Shown here piece by piece: positions 18,650-28,007 of a DNA stretch of 64,000 nt. Within the stretch, counting starts at the first letter, position 1; each line of letters starts with the position of its first letter. The stretch comes from Calothrix sp. PCC 7507. Its GTDB lineage: Bacteria; Cyanobacteriota; Cyanobacteriia; Cyanobacteriales; Nostocaceae. The translations under genes and the position numbers were made by a program. The stretch is taken from assembly GCF_000316575.1 (NCBI RefSeq), contig NC_019682.1, forward strand, positions 930,001 through 994,000, written 5' to 3'. A model generated the notes under the pieces. The model did no database searches. It had not been told where the DNA came from and saw only the letters and a program-made list of their open reading frames with translations.

Positions 18650-18841
18650 CTATTGACTATTGACTACTTCAGTCACATTTGACGTTACTGACGACTTGCG
18701 TTTTCTCTTCGCTGTCGCAGGAACATTGGCAGGTATAGAGTTTTTACCTGTTCGCTTTGCCAATGCTAATAATAGGTAGACAGTGAATAAATATCCAGCA
18801 GCTAAAATAAAAATCATCATAGGCATATTTCCGTAAATCAT
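18650..18841 (-). CDS. Small single-span membrane protein (hypothetical)
   Basis: The 63-residue product has one hydrophobic helix (about 7-28, PMMIFILAAGYLFTVYLLLALA) and a basic tail rich in Lys/Arg, Ser and Thr. That layout predicts one span with a cytosolic tail. I do not recognise a family. The upstream sequence gives only a weak ribosome-binding site. It is convergent with murI. It is plausible because of the well-formed helix with positive-inside tail. Confidence 0.45.
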   Translation of the reverse strand: MIYGNMPMMIFILAAGYLFTVYLLLALAKRTGKNSIPANVPATAKRKRKSSVTSNVTEVVNSQ

Positions 18842-19846
18842 TGTTCTACCAGCACTTTTGTGAAACTAATATGAAATCCAATAACATTAGTAGAACCTGA
18901 GCCAAGCAAGTTAATCCTTGATGGACAAAGCACACTATGATAAACTCCGCCGTAGAGACAAAGTCTTCCCCGGTCGTCAAGTTTATTGTTTAACTTAATT
19001 TTTCGCAGATCATACATCCCAGAGCAGCTAAATTGCCATAAGGCAACTTTCAGCTACACTCCTCAGCAGTCTACCCAGTCTGCGCTATTTTATTGCACCA
19101 CTATTAGTAGAGCAACGCTGGCGAACAACGTGCGCTCAAGACGCGTAACGACTTCCCCACAAAGGGATAAGCGCATAGCTCCAACACAAGAGGCTTTCAT
19201 GTCGCTAGAAAATACAAAGGAATTACTTCCTTAATTCAACCGCGACGACTTATTCTCGACTCATCGCACCTGGTAAGTAAAATTACTTATAGGTGATTTC
19301 CCTTTCGGGGGTGAATATCTGAAAAATTTAAAATCCCTAGATTTTAGCGTAACACAATGACTCTGAATTTTAAGCCAATTTTATGGCTAAATTTAAAATT
19401 TTCTAGATGGTTTGAACAAGGCTGCAAAAAACCTGTCTCACCCCGAAAATAGCTAATGTGTAATGGGTAATTAGGTAATGGAGGATCGATAAATTAACCT
19501 CATTCGTGGGGACAGGAAACAGGCAAGGGAAAACAATAGTGTGTAATTAATTCTGCCTCAGTACTTTTTCTCATCCCTCGTAACTATAGATACTGAAAAT
19601 CGACTAGCTTGAAAGTGCTGAGTGCTTTTAGCAGTAGCGGGGCGTTTAGCCCGTACTCAGTAAAAAATACTAGTCCCCAATCCCCATTGCCCTTTATCCC
19701 CAGAGGGGGCCCTGAGTTCCCCAATCCCCAGCAACAGACAATGAGTGTGGGATTCCTTAATCAAAACTTTGCGCTGGCACAGGATTATCTTAAAATGAGT
19801 ATAAGATATGTAAACTTTCGTAACCTCAGCCAGAGTCCGCCTATCC
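18842..19846. other. Intergenic between the small membrane gene and sds
   Basis: About 1 kb has no convincing gene. A 25-codon ORF (ATG 18921) and an 82-codon ORF (18986-19234) lack domain signals. An imperfect inverted repeat with AAATTTAAAAT cores lies around 19320-19405. STRR-like CCCCAATCCCC follows at about 19675-19685. sds probably has a promoter in the last 100 bases. Confidence 0.45.
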
Positions 19847-20818
19847 ATGACGTCAGCCACCTCTATGTTTAATCCTGTGGAAGCAGACCTGCAAATACTA
19901 GCAGATAACCTGATACAGCTAATTGGAAATGACCACCCCATTCTTTACGCGGCGGCAGAACATCTATTTGGAGCCGGGGGAAAGCGTATCAGACCGGCGA
20001 TTGTCCTACTAGTATCGCGGGCAACAATGCTAGAAAAAGACATTACACCACGTCACCGTCGTCTAGCTGAGATTACGGAAATGATTCATACAGCAAGCTT
20101 AGTACACGATGACGTTGTTGATGAATCAGAGGTGCGGCGAGGTGTTCCCACAGTTCACAGTTTGTTCGGGAACCGGATTGCTATCCAGGCAGGGGATTTT
20201 CTTTTTGCTCAAGCATCTTGGTATTTAGCAAACTTGGACAATTTAGAAGTGGTAAAGCTGTTATCGCAAGTGATTATGGATTTAGCTACAGGAGAAATTC
20301 AGCAGGGACTTAATCACTTTGATACTAGTACTTCAATCGAGACTTACCTAAAGAAGACCTATTATAAAGCCGCCACGTTATTTGCGAACAGTTCTAAGGC
20401 GGCTGGTTTACTCAGTGAAGTTTCACAGGAAATGGCGGAACATTTGTATGGCTATGGTCGTCACTTTGGTTTGGCATTTCAAATTGTTGATGATATTTTA
20501 GATTTCACTAGTTCCACAGATACACTGGGTAAACCCGCAGGCTCGGATCTCAAAAGTGGTAACTTAACTGCACCAGTTTTATTCGCTTTAGAAGAAAAAC
20601 CATATCTGGAAACGCTGATTGAGCGACAGTTTTCCCAAGCAGGAGATTTAGAGCAAGCGTTGTCACTGGTTCAAGACAGTCAAGGCATACAGCGATCGCG
20701 GGAATTAGCTGCACACCATGCTAAGGTAGCAGTTGACCATCTGGCCGTTTTCCCAACTTCAGAATCTCATCAAGCACTGATTAACATAGCTGATTATGTA
20801 TTGAGTCGGCTTTATTAG
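19847..20818 (+). CDS. sds: All-trans solanesyl (polyprenyl) diphosphate synthase
   Basis: This trans-prenyltransferase extends allylic diphosphates with isopentenyl diphosphate to make the C45 side chain of plastoquinone. The 323-residue product has GGKRIRPAIVLL (about 44-55), the first aspartate-rich motif in LVHDDVVDES, and the second in FQIVDDILDFT. Cyanobacterial homologues in this position are called Sds. The chain length made is inferred from the family, since small residues ahead of the first motif (MIHTASLVHDD) fit a long-chain enzyme. The gene is monocistronic. Confidence 0.92.
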   Translation: MTSATSMFNPVEADLQILADNLIQLIGNDHPILYAAAEHLFGAGGKRIRPAIVLLVSRATMLEKDITPRHRRLAEITEMIHTASLVHDDVVDESEVRRGVPTVHSLFGNRIAIQAGDFLFAQASWYLANLDNLEVVKLLSQVIMDLATGEIQQGLNHFDTSTSIETYLKKTYYKAATLFANSSKAAGLLSEVSQEMAEHLYGYGRHFGLAFQIVDDILDFTSSTDTLGKPAGSDLKSGNLTAPVLFALEEKPYLETLIERQFSQAGDLEQALSLVQDSQGIQRSRELAAHHAKVAVDHLAVFPTSESHQALINIADYVLSRLY

Positions 20819-21238
20819 GGCATAGGGCATAGGTAATCACCTCTTCGCCAATGACAAATGCCCAATACCCCGTTCCCTTGAGAGAACTCCATGAAATAAG
20901 GGACTTCCGACTAAAAAATATCCTATCGCTTTGTAGGCAGGGAGCAGGCTTGCCGTGAGCGTACCGAATGGGAGCAGGGAGCAGGGGGAGAAAGAAAAAT
21001 ATTATCTGAGTAAATTTGGATAAGCTATTTTCCGGAAGTCCCTAAATGATCCATTGTCATTTTTCCCTGCAACGTAGTGCAGGGGAGAATTTTAGGCTCC
21101 TGCGAATATCTAGATGCTACCCTACAGGAACGCTCCGCGTAGCTTGCTTCCCCGTAGGAGTACACTACGTAAGACTTCGTACCCTGCAGTTTCCGCTTGC
21201 GGTACAGCATGACACAGCACTTTTTTCTGTGGAGGTTT
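20819..21238. other. Intergenic with short palindromic repeats
   Basis: The interval holds a GGGAGCAGGGAGCAGGGGG-like STRR run (about 20938-20988) and a CGCTCCGCGTAGCTTGCTTC palindromic repeat at about 21130-21150. ACTTCCG/GGAAGT at 20903 and 21034 suggests a foldback. I see no gene. Confidence 0.45.
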
Positions 21239-21712
21239 CTAAGCAATATTAGGTGGAACCTGTCTTGACGAGCGGTTGTTTTGTAGTTTTCGTTGAATCT
21301 GTTTTTGCACGTCAACCCGTTTGACTTCGACGGCGTTGGTGGTCTTACCAGGAGTTTCAAAAAAAACTATACTATCTACTGGCTCTAATGCGAGCATTTG
21401 GAACAAAATGTGAGTGACAGGAACGGCTGTGGCTATTATCTGGGGGTCAAGTCCAGCAGATGAGGTCAAAGTAATATCTTGTAATGTAGGAAAAGCATAA
21501 ATTACGTGCTTTTCCAATTCTGGATTCGCGCGGTTGCTCAATGTAGTTAAAACCCAGTTTGATTCCGAGCTTTGGAGAATATAATACTGGGGGTGGCGCA
21601 ACTTTTTGGCGATCGCATTTAAAACAGGGGCAATTGCTGTGACGAGTTGTGGTGTTATACCATCATGGGGGGCATGATCAATCAGCAATTGAATTTGTGC
21701 TTCTAAATCCAT
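21239..21712 (-). CDS. Conserved-looking cyanobacterial hypothetical protein (157 aa)
   Basis: I do not recognise a named domain. The 157-residue product is soluble, with helix-rich ends (MDLEAQIQLLIDHAPHDG; KRVDVQKQIQRKLQNNR) and a central part in which YYILQSSESNWVLTTLSN and HVIYAFPTLQDI look beta-rich. It starts 205 bases from hetZ on the opposite strand. Whether it shares hetZ regulation cannot be told. Confidence 0.7.
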   Translation of the reverse strand: MDLEAQIQLLIDHAPHDGITPQLVTAIAPVLNAIAKKLRHPQYYILQSSESNWVLTTLSNRANPELEKHVIYAFPTLQDITLTSSAGLDPQIIATAVPVTHILFQMLALEPVDSIVFFETPGKTTNAVEVKRVDVQKQIQRKLQNNRSSRQVPPNIA

Positions 21713-21917
21713 AATGACTTGTAAACGGCTCCTGGGTAATGGCCATAATATCTATCAAAGTGTGAACAATCCCACCAAAGTTGGGAATAATAAATCAAGC
21801 CCAATCCAAGCGTGCAAGATTGGCCTGCATTTAGCTTATACGCAAAATTCATCAAGCCAAAACCCACGGTCGTACAGGTTGTGTTTAAGTATGTTAGGGT
21901 CTTTTTAAACTGAGACT

Positions 21918-23108
21918 ATGAATTCAGCCGCAACCGCAATTATTCAGGGAGAAAGTTCTATCGGCGTGGAGGTGATATTTCAACTCCTATTCCAGGAGTT
22001 TCAGCAGTCAACCAAAGCTTCAGAGCAAAATTGCCGCGATGTGGCAACACGAATTGCTGCCGAAGTCTACCGGATTTGCAATGAGAGTAAACGTATCCAA
22101 GCTTCCGGTGCTGTGGAAAACTCGGCGATAACCCTAGCCCGACATCGGCTGCAGCAGTGTCTCAGGTACTATCAGTTGGGTTCCAATCGGGGCAGGGTAG
22201 AATTACATAGTACTCTGAGTGCGATTATCTATCGTTACATTAATCCGCCTCAGAGGCAATTGAGCTATCAAGGGCGGCTGACAATTATTGAAGATTTTCT
22301 CCAGAGTTTTTATCTGGAGGCACTCAACGCTTTCCGGCGAGAGAACCAACTTGGCCCCACCTATCGCCCCCAGACACTTCTGGAATTAGCAGAGTACATG
22401 GCGTTTACTGAGCGCTATGGTAAGCGCCGGATTCCTCTACCAGGGCGTCAGCAGCAGTTGATTATCTTGCGGGCACAAACTTTCTCTCAACAGCAACCAC
22501 CAGAAACCAGCGTAGACATAGAACAAGCCGCTGAAGGTAGTGCTAATGAAGCTGATGGTTCCTGGGAAGAGCCAGCAGTGCAGCAACTGCGTTCGACAAT
22601 GGCGACGCAACCAGAACCCGAACCCGAAGAAGATACGTTGCGCTCTGTGGTGATTACGGAATTAATGGATTATCTAGAACAAAGACAACAATCTGATTGT
22701 GCTGATTACTTCTCTCTCCGCCTCCAAGATTTATCAGCACAAGAAATCGAGTCGGTTTTGGGTTTAACCTCTCGTCAGAGAGATTACTTACAGCAGCGCT
22801 TTAAATATCATTTAATTAGGTTCGCCTTATTACATCGCTGGGAATTGGTTCACGAGTGGTTAGAAGCTTCTTTGCACACAAATTTAGGCTTGACTCCCCA
22901 GCAATGGCAAGCATACACAACGCAACTGGACGATAAACAGCAATCTCTATTAGAGTTGAAGCAACAAGGAGAACCAGACGAAAAAATTGCTAAAACTTTA
23001 GGGTTGTCAATGGCACAACTTCAAAAAAGGTGGTTTAAGATTCTTGAACAAGCTTGGGAAATTCGTAACTCTTTAGTGTCCGGATCAGGTGCATCTACTC
23101 ATGAATAG
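21918..23108 (+). CDS. hetZ: Heterocyst differentiation protein HetZ
   Basis: HetZ is an early regulator of heterocyst differentiation, acting with HetR and PatS signalling. The 396-residue product starts MNSAATAIIQGESSIGVEV and carries the strongly conserved central stretch (NPPQRQLSYQGRLTIIEDFL, about 113-132; GKRRIPLPGRQQQLIILRAQ, about 172-191). An acidic linker follows, then a C-terminal helix-turn-helix-like region (LSAQEIESVLGLTSRQRDYL and DEKIAKTLGLSMAQLQKRW), consistent with DNA binding. Recognition rests on remembered similarity to Anabaena HetZ and on the following patU. It overlaps patU by 8 bp. I see no clear HetR palindrome in the 205-base upstream gap. Confidence 0.9.
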   Translation: MNSAATAIIQGESSIGVEVIFQLLFQEFQQSTKASEQNCRDVATRIAAEVYRICNESKRIQASGAVENSAITLARHRLQQCLRYYQLGSNRGRVELHSTLSAIIYRYINPPQRQLSYQGRLTIIEDFLQSFYLEALNAFRRENQLGPTYRPQTLLELAEYMAFTERYGKRRIPLPGRQQQLIILRAQTFSQQQPPETSVDIEQAAEGSANEADGSWEEPAVQQLRSTMATQPEPEPEEDTLRSVVITELMDYLEQRQQSDCADYFSLRLQDLSAQEIESVLGLTSRQRDYLQQRFKYHLIRFALLHRWELVHEWLEASLHTNLGLTPQQWQAYTTQLDDKQQSLLELKQQGEPDEKIAKTLGLSMAQLQKRWFKILEQAWEIRNSLVSGSGASTHE

Positions 23109-24081
23109 TGACTCAGAATCCTTACAACACCAGTTACTTAGTTGGGTTTTGGCAGATAATGCCGAAACCCACAAGCATCTTTCGGTAGAGTGTGAGGAAG
23201 TTGACGGGGTAGAAAACCCTCTCAAAGAAGCCACCGCAGCCAACAGTGGTGAGCCGGAGTTGGGAGGGACGCCCCAAACCTTTCAACTGGGAGAAATTCC
23301 TACTGTGCAAGAACGTTTCCAAGCCGTCCTCAAGCGTCGGTTACAAATCCAAATCCAAAGCCACCCGCCTTTATTCCCCTGGGAAACACAGCTAACAGAT
23401 TATCCCGACTACGTAGACGAGCCATCACTGGCATTAGTTCCTAGCTGGGGGTGGATGGCGCAGCAGTCCAAGCTGAATCTGCCAATTACCCTGCCGGAAA
23501 GAGTTTTCCAGCAATTGCTAGAAAAATGTCAAGAGTTGCTCACATCCTCGTTGCCACTCGGGGCAAAATTAGTTCAGGTGGTGGAGGACTTTTTCCCCAA
23601 TGATACTCAGACACTCAATGACCTGGCTGGATTGGTGCTCAGAAGCACCTATCGTTCTTCTGTAGATACCCTGACGACGCCTAATATTCAAAGCGATTAC
23701 TCAGAGTTACTAGAACGTCAGCAGATGGCGTTGTCGCTGCTAGCAGCTAAACAACTGCTGGAAAATTTGACTCTACCACTTTCTCTAACCAAGCCAGTGG
23801 TAGAAAGAGAATGGCTGACTAGCTTAGGTACTCTGACGCTCAAAGTAGAATACCAGTCTCAGAATCAGTTGAGAAAACTGTGTGTTCAAGGTGAGTTACC
23901 CGCTAAAGGAACTGTAAAACTTTATGGCAACAACACCCAAGTAATGGCACAGTCTTTGAGTGCAGGATCTGTGAGTGTAGAAATATATTGTGGGCGGTCC
24001 AACGAGACTTATACCTTAGAAGTTGAGTTTCCAGAAATGGAACAACAGCCACTTTTGTTTGTAATTAGCACCACAATGTAG
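23101..24081 (+). CDS. patU: Heterocyst patterning protein PatU, unsplit
   Basis: PatU influences heterocyst pattern. In Anabaena sp. PCC 7120 it is split into patU5 and patU3; here one 326-residue frame covers both parts. The N-terminal part is acidic and variable, a linker PHPLFPWETQL-like segment (PPLFPWETQLTDYPDYVDEP, about 90-109) is conserved-looking, and the C-terminal part (about 225-326) is a beta-rich domain (LTLKVEYQSQNQLRKLCVQG). ATG 23101 overlaps the hetZ stop, suggesting coupled translation; an in-frame GTG four codons earlier is less likely. There is no membrane span. The biochemical function is unknown. Confidence 0.87.
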   Translation: MNSDSESLQHQLLSWVLADNAETHKHLSVECEEVDGVENPLKEATAANSGEPELGGTPQTFQLGEIPTVQERFQAVLKRRLQIQIQSHPPLFPWETQLTDYPDYVDEPSLALVPSWGWMAQQSKLNLPITLPERVFQQLLEKCQELLTSSLPLGAKLVQVVEDFFPNDTQTLNDLAGLVLRSTYRSSVDTLTTPNIQSDYSELLERQQMALSLLAAKQLLENLTLPLSLTKPVVEREWLTSLGTLTLKVEYQSQNQLRKLCVQGELPAKGTVKLYGNNTQVMAQSLSAGSVSVEIYCGRSNETYTLEVEFPEMEQQPLLFVISTTM

Positions 24082-24181
24082 GTGAAATTACCACCGCTAG
24101 CACTCTACATTGATAAACGCCGATAGATAAAATAATTATCCTGGTTAGAACCTTGCCTTTTTTCAATAAGCGGTCATGAGT

Positions 24182-24310
24182 GCGTCTAAGCAAGCCCAAA
24201 ATCTGGGCAAAATTTATACTAGACGCTGGGATTTCCATAGACTTTTTGGTGACGTGTTATCCCTTTTTGAAGGGAGTTCCCAGGTTACAGAACTCAAAAA
24301 GTAAGATAAC
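24182..24310 (+). ncRNA. Candidate structured RNA downstream of patU
   Basis: Several nested complementary blocks lie close together: GCGTCTA (24182-24188) with TAGACGC (24220-24226), GCCCA with TGGGC inside it, CTGGGA (24226-24231) with TCCCAG (about 24278-24283), CTTTTTG with CAAAAAG, and GTTATC (24256-24261) with GATAAC (24305-24310). The last two would form a pseudoknot-like crossing with the previous helix. No known RNA family is recognised. The strand is assumed. Confidence 0.3.
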
Positions 24311-24375
24311 CCGTAGATGCGCTGAATGCGACTTGCCCCAGGCTAGGCTAGAGTAGCACCTGAAGGTAGGGAAGA

Positions 24376-24458
24376 ATACCAATTCAAAATTAACAGACTT
24401 TAGATGTAATCAAGGTTTCTGGATTTATATCTTTTGCTTGATTTGAGGGAATTGGTAT
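24376..24458. repeat. Short foldback with ATACCAATT ends
   Basis: ATACCAATTCAAAATTAA on the left and GGGAATTGGTAT on the right form inverted ends 83 bp apart. The same ends bound the larger element at 24697-24840. No ORF is present. Confidence 0.5.
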
Positions 24459-24696
24459 GACACTTTGCAAATCAGTATAAATCACCTCCTTAAGAGTTTG
24501 GGAAAAGGGAAGGGGATAGAAGAGGGAAAAAACTTAAAAGGGAAAGGGGAAGGGACTTAAATAAAGTTCCTCCCCTTTTCCCATCCCCCGCCTAGAAGCA
24601 AGGGGGTAGAGAGCAAGGGGGAATGCCTGCTGCACTACTCCTCTCTCCCCTGTTTCTTCGTTCAAGCGGCTCCTATTCAGATCAAATCGTTATCTG

Positions 24697-24840
24697 ATAC
24701 CAATTTAAAAGAAGAATGCGACAGATGCGTAGGTTGGATAGAACGAAGTGAAACCCAACACCTCAAAGTTTGGTGGATGTTGGGTTACTACATTCTTCAA
24801 CCCAACCTACATCTGTAGCGATCATTCTTCAAATTGGTAT
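24697..24840. repeat. 144-bp foldback element (ATACCAATTT ends)
   Basis: The left arm (ATACCAATTTAAAAGAAGAA, then CAGATGCGTAGGTTGG) pairs with the right arm (CCAACCTACATCTG, then TTCTTCAAATTGGTAT). The centre is a second stem, TGTTGGGTT/AACCCAACA. The right arm alone also occurs at 650-692. MITE-like; no clear target duplication is seen. Confidence 0.65.
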
Positions 24841-24970
24841 GAATTATCCCCCCCTTGCCTCTTGTGAGCCATCTTGGCTATACAGATAAAGCCTACTGTC
24901 TTGAGTCTGTAGGCTGATTCACACCATATTGGTCTATGGCGTCTACATCATCGCTTTTTTCAGGCTGAGA

Positions 24971-27301
24971 ATGTTTAATTTATCCAGGATGAATCGGTTT
25001 TGGCGTCCACCTGTGAGTCATGACTGGTGGCAAAACAGGCAGAAGTCGCCTTTGATGGCAGTGGAAAATTCAATTTCCTTAAGGGTGCTGGTGCTAGCGT
25101 TGGTAATTACGGGAATTGTGGCAACGGATATCGCTGCGGAGACGAAATTTAGTCTTTGGGCTATACCGCTGAGTGTCATGGGTGCGGTTTGGACTTACTA
25201 TCATCGCCGCGATGCCAATATTACAATCAAGTTCTGTATTGCCATCGGCATGTTAGTGGCACTGGGTGCTTTCTTTGGGCGGTTGTTTGGGGAATTGAAT
25301 GACACCCGGCTGGGTTTGGCAGAGTTATTAATTCAACTACAGGTTCTCCACAGCTTTGATATGCCACGTCGCAAGGACTTGGGCTATTCCATTGTTATTG
25401 GGCTAATTTTGTTGGGTGTGGCGGCGACGCTGAGTCAAACGTTGGCTTTTGCACCTGTGCTGTTATTATTTTTAGCGATCGCACTGCCAACTTTAGCTTT
25501 AGATTACCGCTCTAGACTGGATTTGGTACAGGTAAAAGTTAAAACACCAACGAGAAAAGCCAGAAAATTACCTGCTGCTTTACCTTTTTACTTTTTACTT
25601 TTTAGTTTAATTGTCGGGCTGGGACTGGCAATTTTTGCTGTGTTACCCCGATTCCCTGGCTATCAGCTGCGGAGTTTTCCTGTGAGTTCTACGATTCAGG
25701 TTAAAAGTGGGTTTACAGGGCGTAGTATTATTAATCCTGGTTATGTCCGCCAAGGTAATACTGGCAATCAGGGTGGTGGTGGTAGTGGCGTTAAACAAGG
25801 TCAAGCAGGTAAACCAGGAAGCCTGGATAATAGCTTTTATTACGGTTTTAATAGCCAAATTAATCAGAATCTGCGCGGAGAGATGAAACCCAAGGTGGTG
25901 ATGCGGGTGCGATCGCAATCTGAGGGTTTTTGGCGAGTTTTGGCGTTTGATCGCTACACAGGTAAGGGCTGGGAGGTTTCTCGCAACGATGATGTCACCA
26001 CACTTAAGCGATCGCCTTGGTCTTATCAAATCTTTCTGCCTCCACCGCTCATCTCTGGTAAAACCCAAGAGGTGGTACAAACTTATACAGTGGTGGCGGA
26101 TTTGCCTAACCTGATTCCGGCGATGGCTCACCCTAGGGAAATTTACTTTCCTACACCAATAATTGCTGTTGACAAGGAAAATGGGCTGCGATCGCCCGTA
26201 GGATTGTCAGAAGACCTCACCTACACCGTCATTTCGGATGTACCACACCGCGATCGCACTTTATTAGGACAAGCCGCTAATAAATATCCGAAAACTATTA
26301 AAAATCATTATCTAGAAATCCCACCAGAAATTGCGGCAAAAGTCAAGCAACGGACTGAAGAAATTCTTGCCAACTACAATCGGGAACGGGTGGCAAAGTC
26401 TTATAAAACCCTGGATTCTACCTACGAAAAGGTTCTCTACTTAGCCCAATACCTCAAGCAACACTACTCTATTCCCAAAGACCCCTTGGGTTTGCCCTTT
26501 TTGGGAGAAAAAGATGACTTAGTAGACGCTTTCTTATTCAAGTATAAAGGCGGCTATCCAGATCATTTCTCCACGGTGTTAACGGTGATGCTGCGTTCCA
26601 TTGGTATCCCAGCACGGTTGGTAGCGGGGTTTGGTGCAGGGCAATTTAACCCATTTACGGGGATGTATGTTGTCCGGAACACTGATGCTTACGCGATGAC
26701 GGAAGTATATTTCCCCAAATATGGCTGGTTTGCTTTTGACCCCATTCCCAATCATCCCCTGATTCCCCCATCAATTGAGGATACGCAAACTTTTAGTGTT
26801 CTGCTCCAATTTTGGCATTGGGTGGCTGGGTGGTTACCTTCGCCAATTACAGGTTTACTGGATCGTGTACTTGGGATGATATTTACCTGGTTGAGTAGAG
26901 CGATAGTTTGGTTTTTAGCTTTATTCACCCAAGGTTGGCTAGGTATATTGACTGGTTTAATCTTGACAACGACAACAGCTTTCTTTGGTTGGCTGGGCTG
27001 GCTACAGTGGCGCGAATGGCGTAGCCGTCGGCGGTTGAAGAGATTACCACCAATGGAAAGCCTTTATCAACAAATGCTGCAATGGGTAGCAAAAAAAGGT
27101 CTGAGTAAGCATCCAGCCCAAACACCCCTAGAGTATGCCAAAGGTTCATATCAGCATCACGCCCCAGCCACGGCTGAAGTAATAGATGAAATTTGTCAAG
27201 CCTATGTTGGCTGGCGTTATGGTGGTAACACGCCTAACTTACAGCAATTACGACAAAGATGGGAAGGGCTGAAGAAGACTGCTGGCGATCGCACAACTTG
27301 A
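24971..27301 (+). CDS. Transglutaminase-like membrane protein (TgpA/DUF3488 type), catalytic residues replaced
   Basis: This 776-residue membrane protein has about six N-terminal helices (about 30-220), a large extracytoplasmic part with a transglutaminase-like core (about 490-590), another one or two helices (about 635-680) and a C-terminal DUF4129-like tail (about 690-776). The core should show GxCxxF and DAHAW. Here they read GGYPDHFSTVLTVMLRSIGI and NTDAYAMTEVYF, so the nucleophilic Cys and the His both appear replaced (Pro and Tyr). ATG 24971 follows AGG at six bases; an earlier TTG and the later ATG 24989 are alternatives. It is a lone gene in a repeat-rich gap. Function is not established; an inactive scaffold is possible. 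Confidence 0.85.
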   Translation: MFNLSRMNRFWRPPVSHDWWQNRQKSPLMAVENSISLRVLVLALVITGIVATDIAAETKFSLWAIPLSVMGAVWTYYHRRDANITIKFCIAIGMLVALGAFFGRLFGELNDTRLGLAELLIQLQVLHSFDMPRRKDLGYSIVIGLILLGVAATLSQTLAFAPVLLLFLAIALPTLALDYRSRLDLVQVKVKTPTRKARKLPAALPFYFLLFSLIVGLGLAIFAVLPRFPGYQLRSFPVSSTIQVKSGFTGRSIINPGYVRQGNTGNQGGGGSGVKQGQAGKPGSLDNSFYYGFNSQINQNLRGEMKPKVVMRVRSQSEGFWRVLAFDRYTGKGWEVSRNDDVTTLKRSPWSYQIFLPPPLISGKTQEVVQTYTVVADLPNLIPAMAHPREIYFPTPIIAVDKENGLRSPVGLSEDLTYTVISDVPHRDRTLLGQAANKYPKTIKNHYLEIPPEIAAKVKQRTEEILANYNRERVAKSYKTLDSTYEKVLYLAQYLKQHYSIPKDPLGLPFLGEKDDLVDAFLFKYKGGYPDHFSTVLTVMLRSIGIPARLVAGFGAGQFNPFTGMYVVRNTDAYAMTEVYFPKYGWFAFDPIPNHPLIPPSIEDTQTFSVLLQFWHWVAGWLPSPITGLLDRVLGMIFTWLSRAIVWFLALFTQGWLGILTGLILTTTTAFFGWLGWLQWREWRSRRRLKRLPPMESLYQQMLQWVAKKGLSKHPAQTPLEYAKGSYQHHAPATAEVIDEICQAYVGWRYGGNTPNLQQLRQRWEGLKKTAGDRTT

Positions 27302-27565
27302 TTTACGTCATTTGCATCTATTTAGAGGTGTTGCATCCAGCGTCTCTAGTCCTGAAATAAATTAAAGCAATTAGTGATAACTGGTATTGGGATGATTTTT
27401 CATGTGTCATTGGATAGATTTTAAGTAAGATTGGCGGATAAAAGAGCTAAAAAAAGCATTTGCTCTTTAAAAACTAAAGCTGGCGTGAATTTAATCGTTG
27501 TAACTCCCATTTTTTAGGGATAACATGTAAATAAATTACTTACCAGCATTTGGTGCTAATTTTTT

Positions 27566-27832
27566 ATGGAGATTCAGCTAATCAACATCGGTTTTGGCAA
27601 CATCGTGTCTGCTAATCGAGTCGTTGCTATTGTTAGTCCAGAGTCTGCCCCGATTAAGCGGATCATTACCGATGCCAGGGACAGAGGTCAGCTAGTTGAC
27701 GCAACTTATGGTCGCCGGACTAGGGCTGTAATTATCACTGATTCCAGCCACGTAATTCTTTCCGCGATACAACCGGAAACGGTAGCCAATCGCTTCGTGA
27801 TTTCTCGGGAGCATCAAGTTGTAGATAATTAA
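27566..27832 (+). CDS. remA: RemA-like DNA-binding regulator (DUF370)
   Basis: The 88-residue product matches the RemA/DUF370 family: [32 protein letters not shown] in outline, then [38 protein letters not shown]. In Bacillus, RemA is a DNA-binding activator of biofilm and osmoprotection genes; the cyanobacterial role is not known. The symbol is given by family. It lies 175 bases before gmk in the same direction, a common arrangement for DUF370 genes. ATG 27566 starts exactly at the conserved N-terminus. Confidence 0.88.
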   Translation: MEIQLINIGFGNIVSANRVVAIVSPESAPIKRIITDARDRGQLVDATYGRRTRAVIITDSSHVILSAIQPETVANRFVISREHQVVDN

Positions 27833-28007
27833 CTAGGGTGGGTTAATAACCCTATCCCTATTTGCTACATTTCAGCGGTACTATGTGAATTAGACGGTTT
27901 TTCTGTCACCCGTGCTACAAATTCCTTAGTCAACAGTTATCCTGAAAACGAACACCAGGATACAGACTAATGAATAATGTCTATTGATTAATTCACAGGT
28001 TTAGCGG

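Noticed and set aside
18986-19234. 82-codon frame upstream of sds
   Set aside because: The composition is unlike a folded protein and it crosses palindromic repeat sequence. It was described only as intergenic.
21713-21917. HetR-type palindrome upstream of hetZ
   Set aside because: I looked for a GAGGG/CCCTC-type inverted repeat and found only isolated GTTAGGG, so no operator is claimed.
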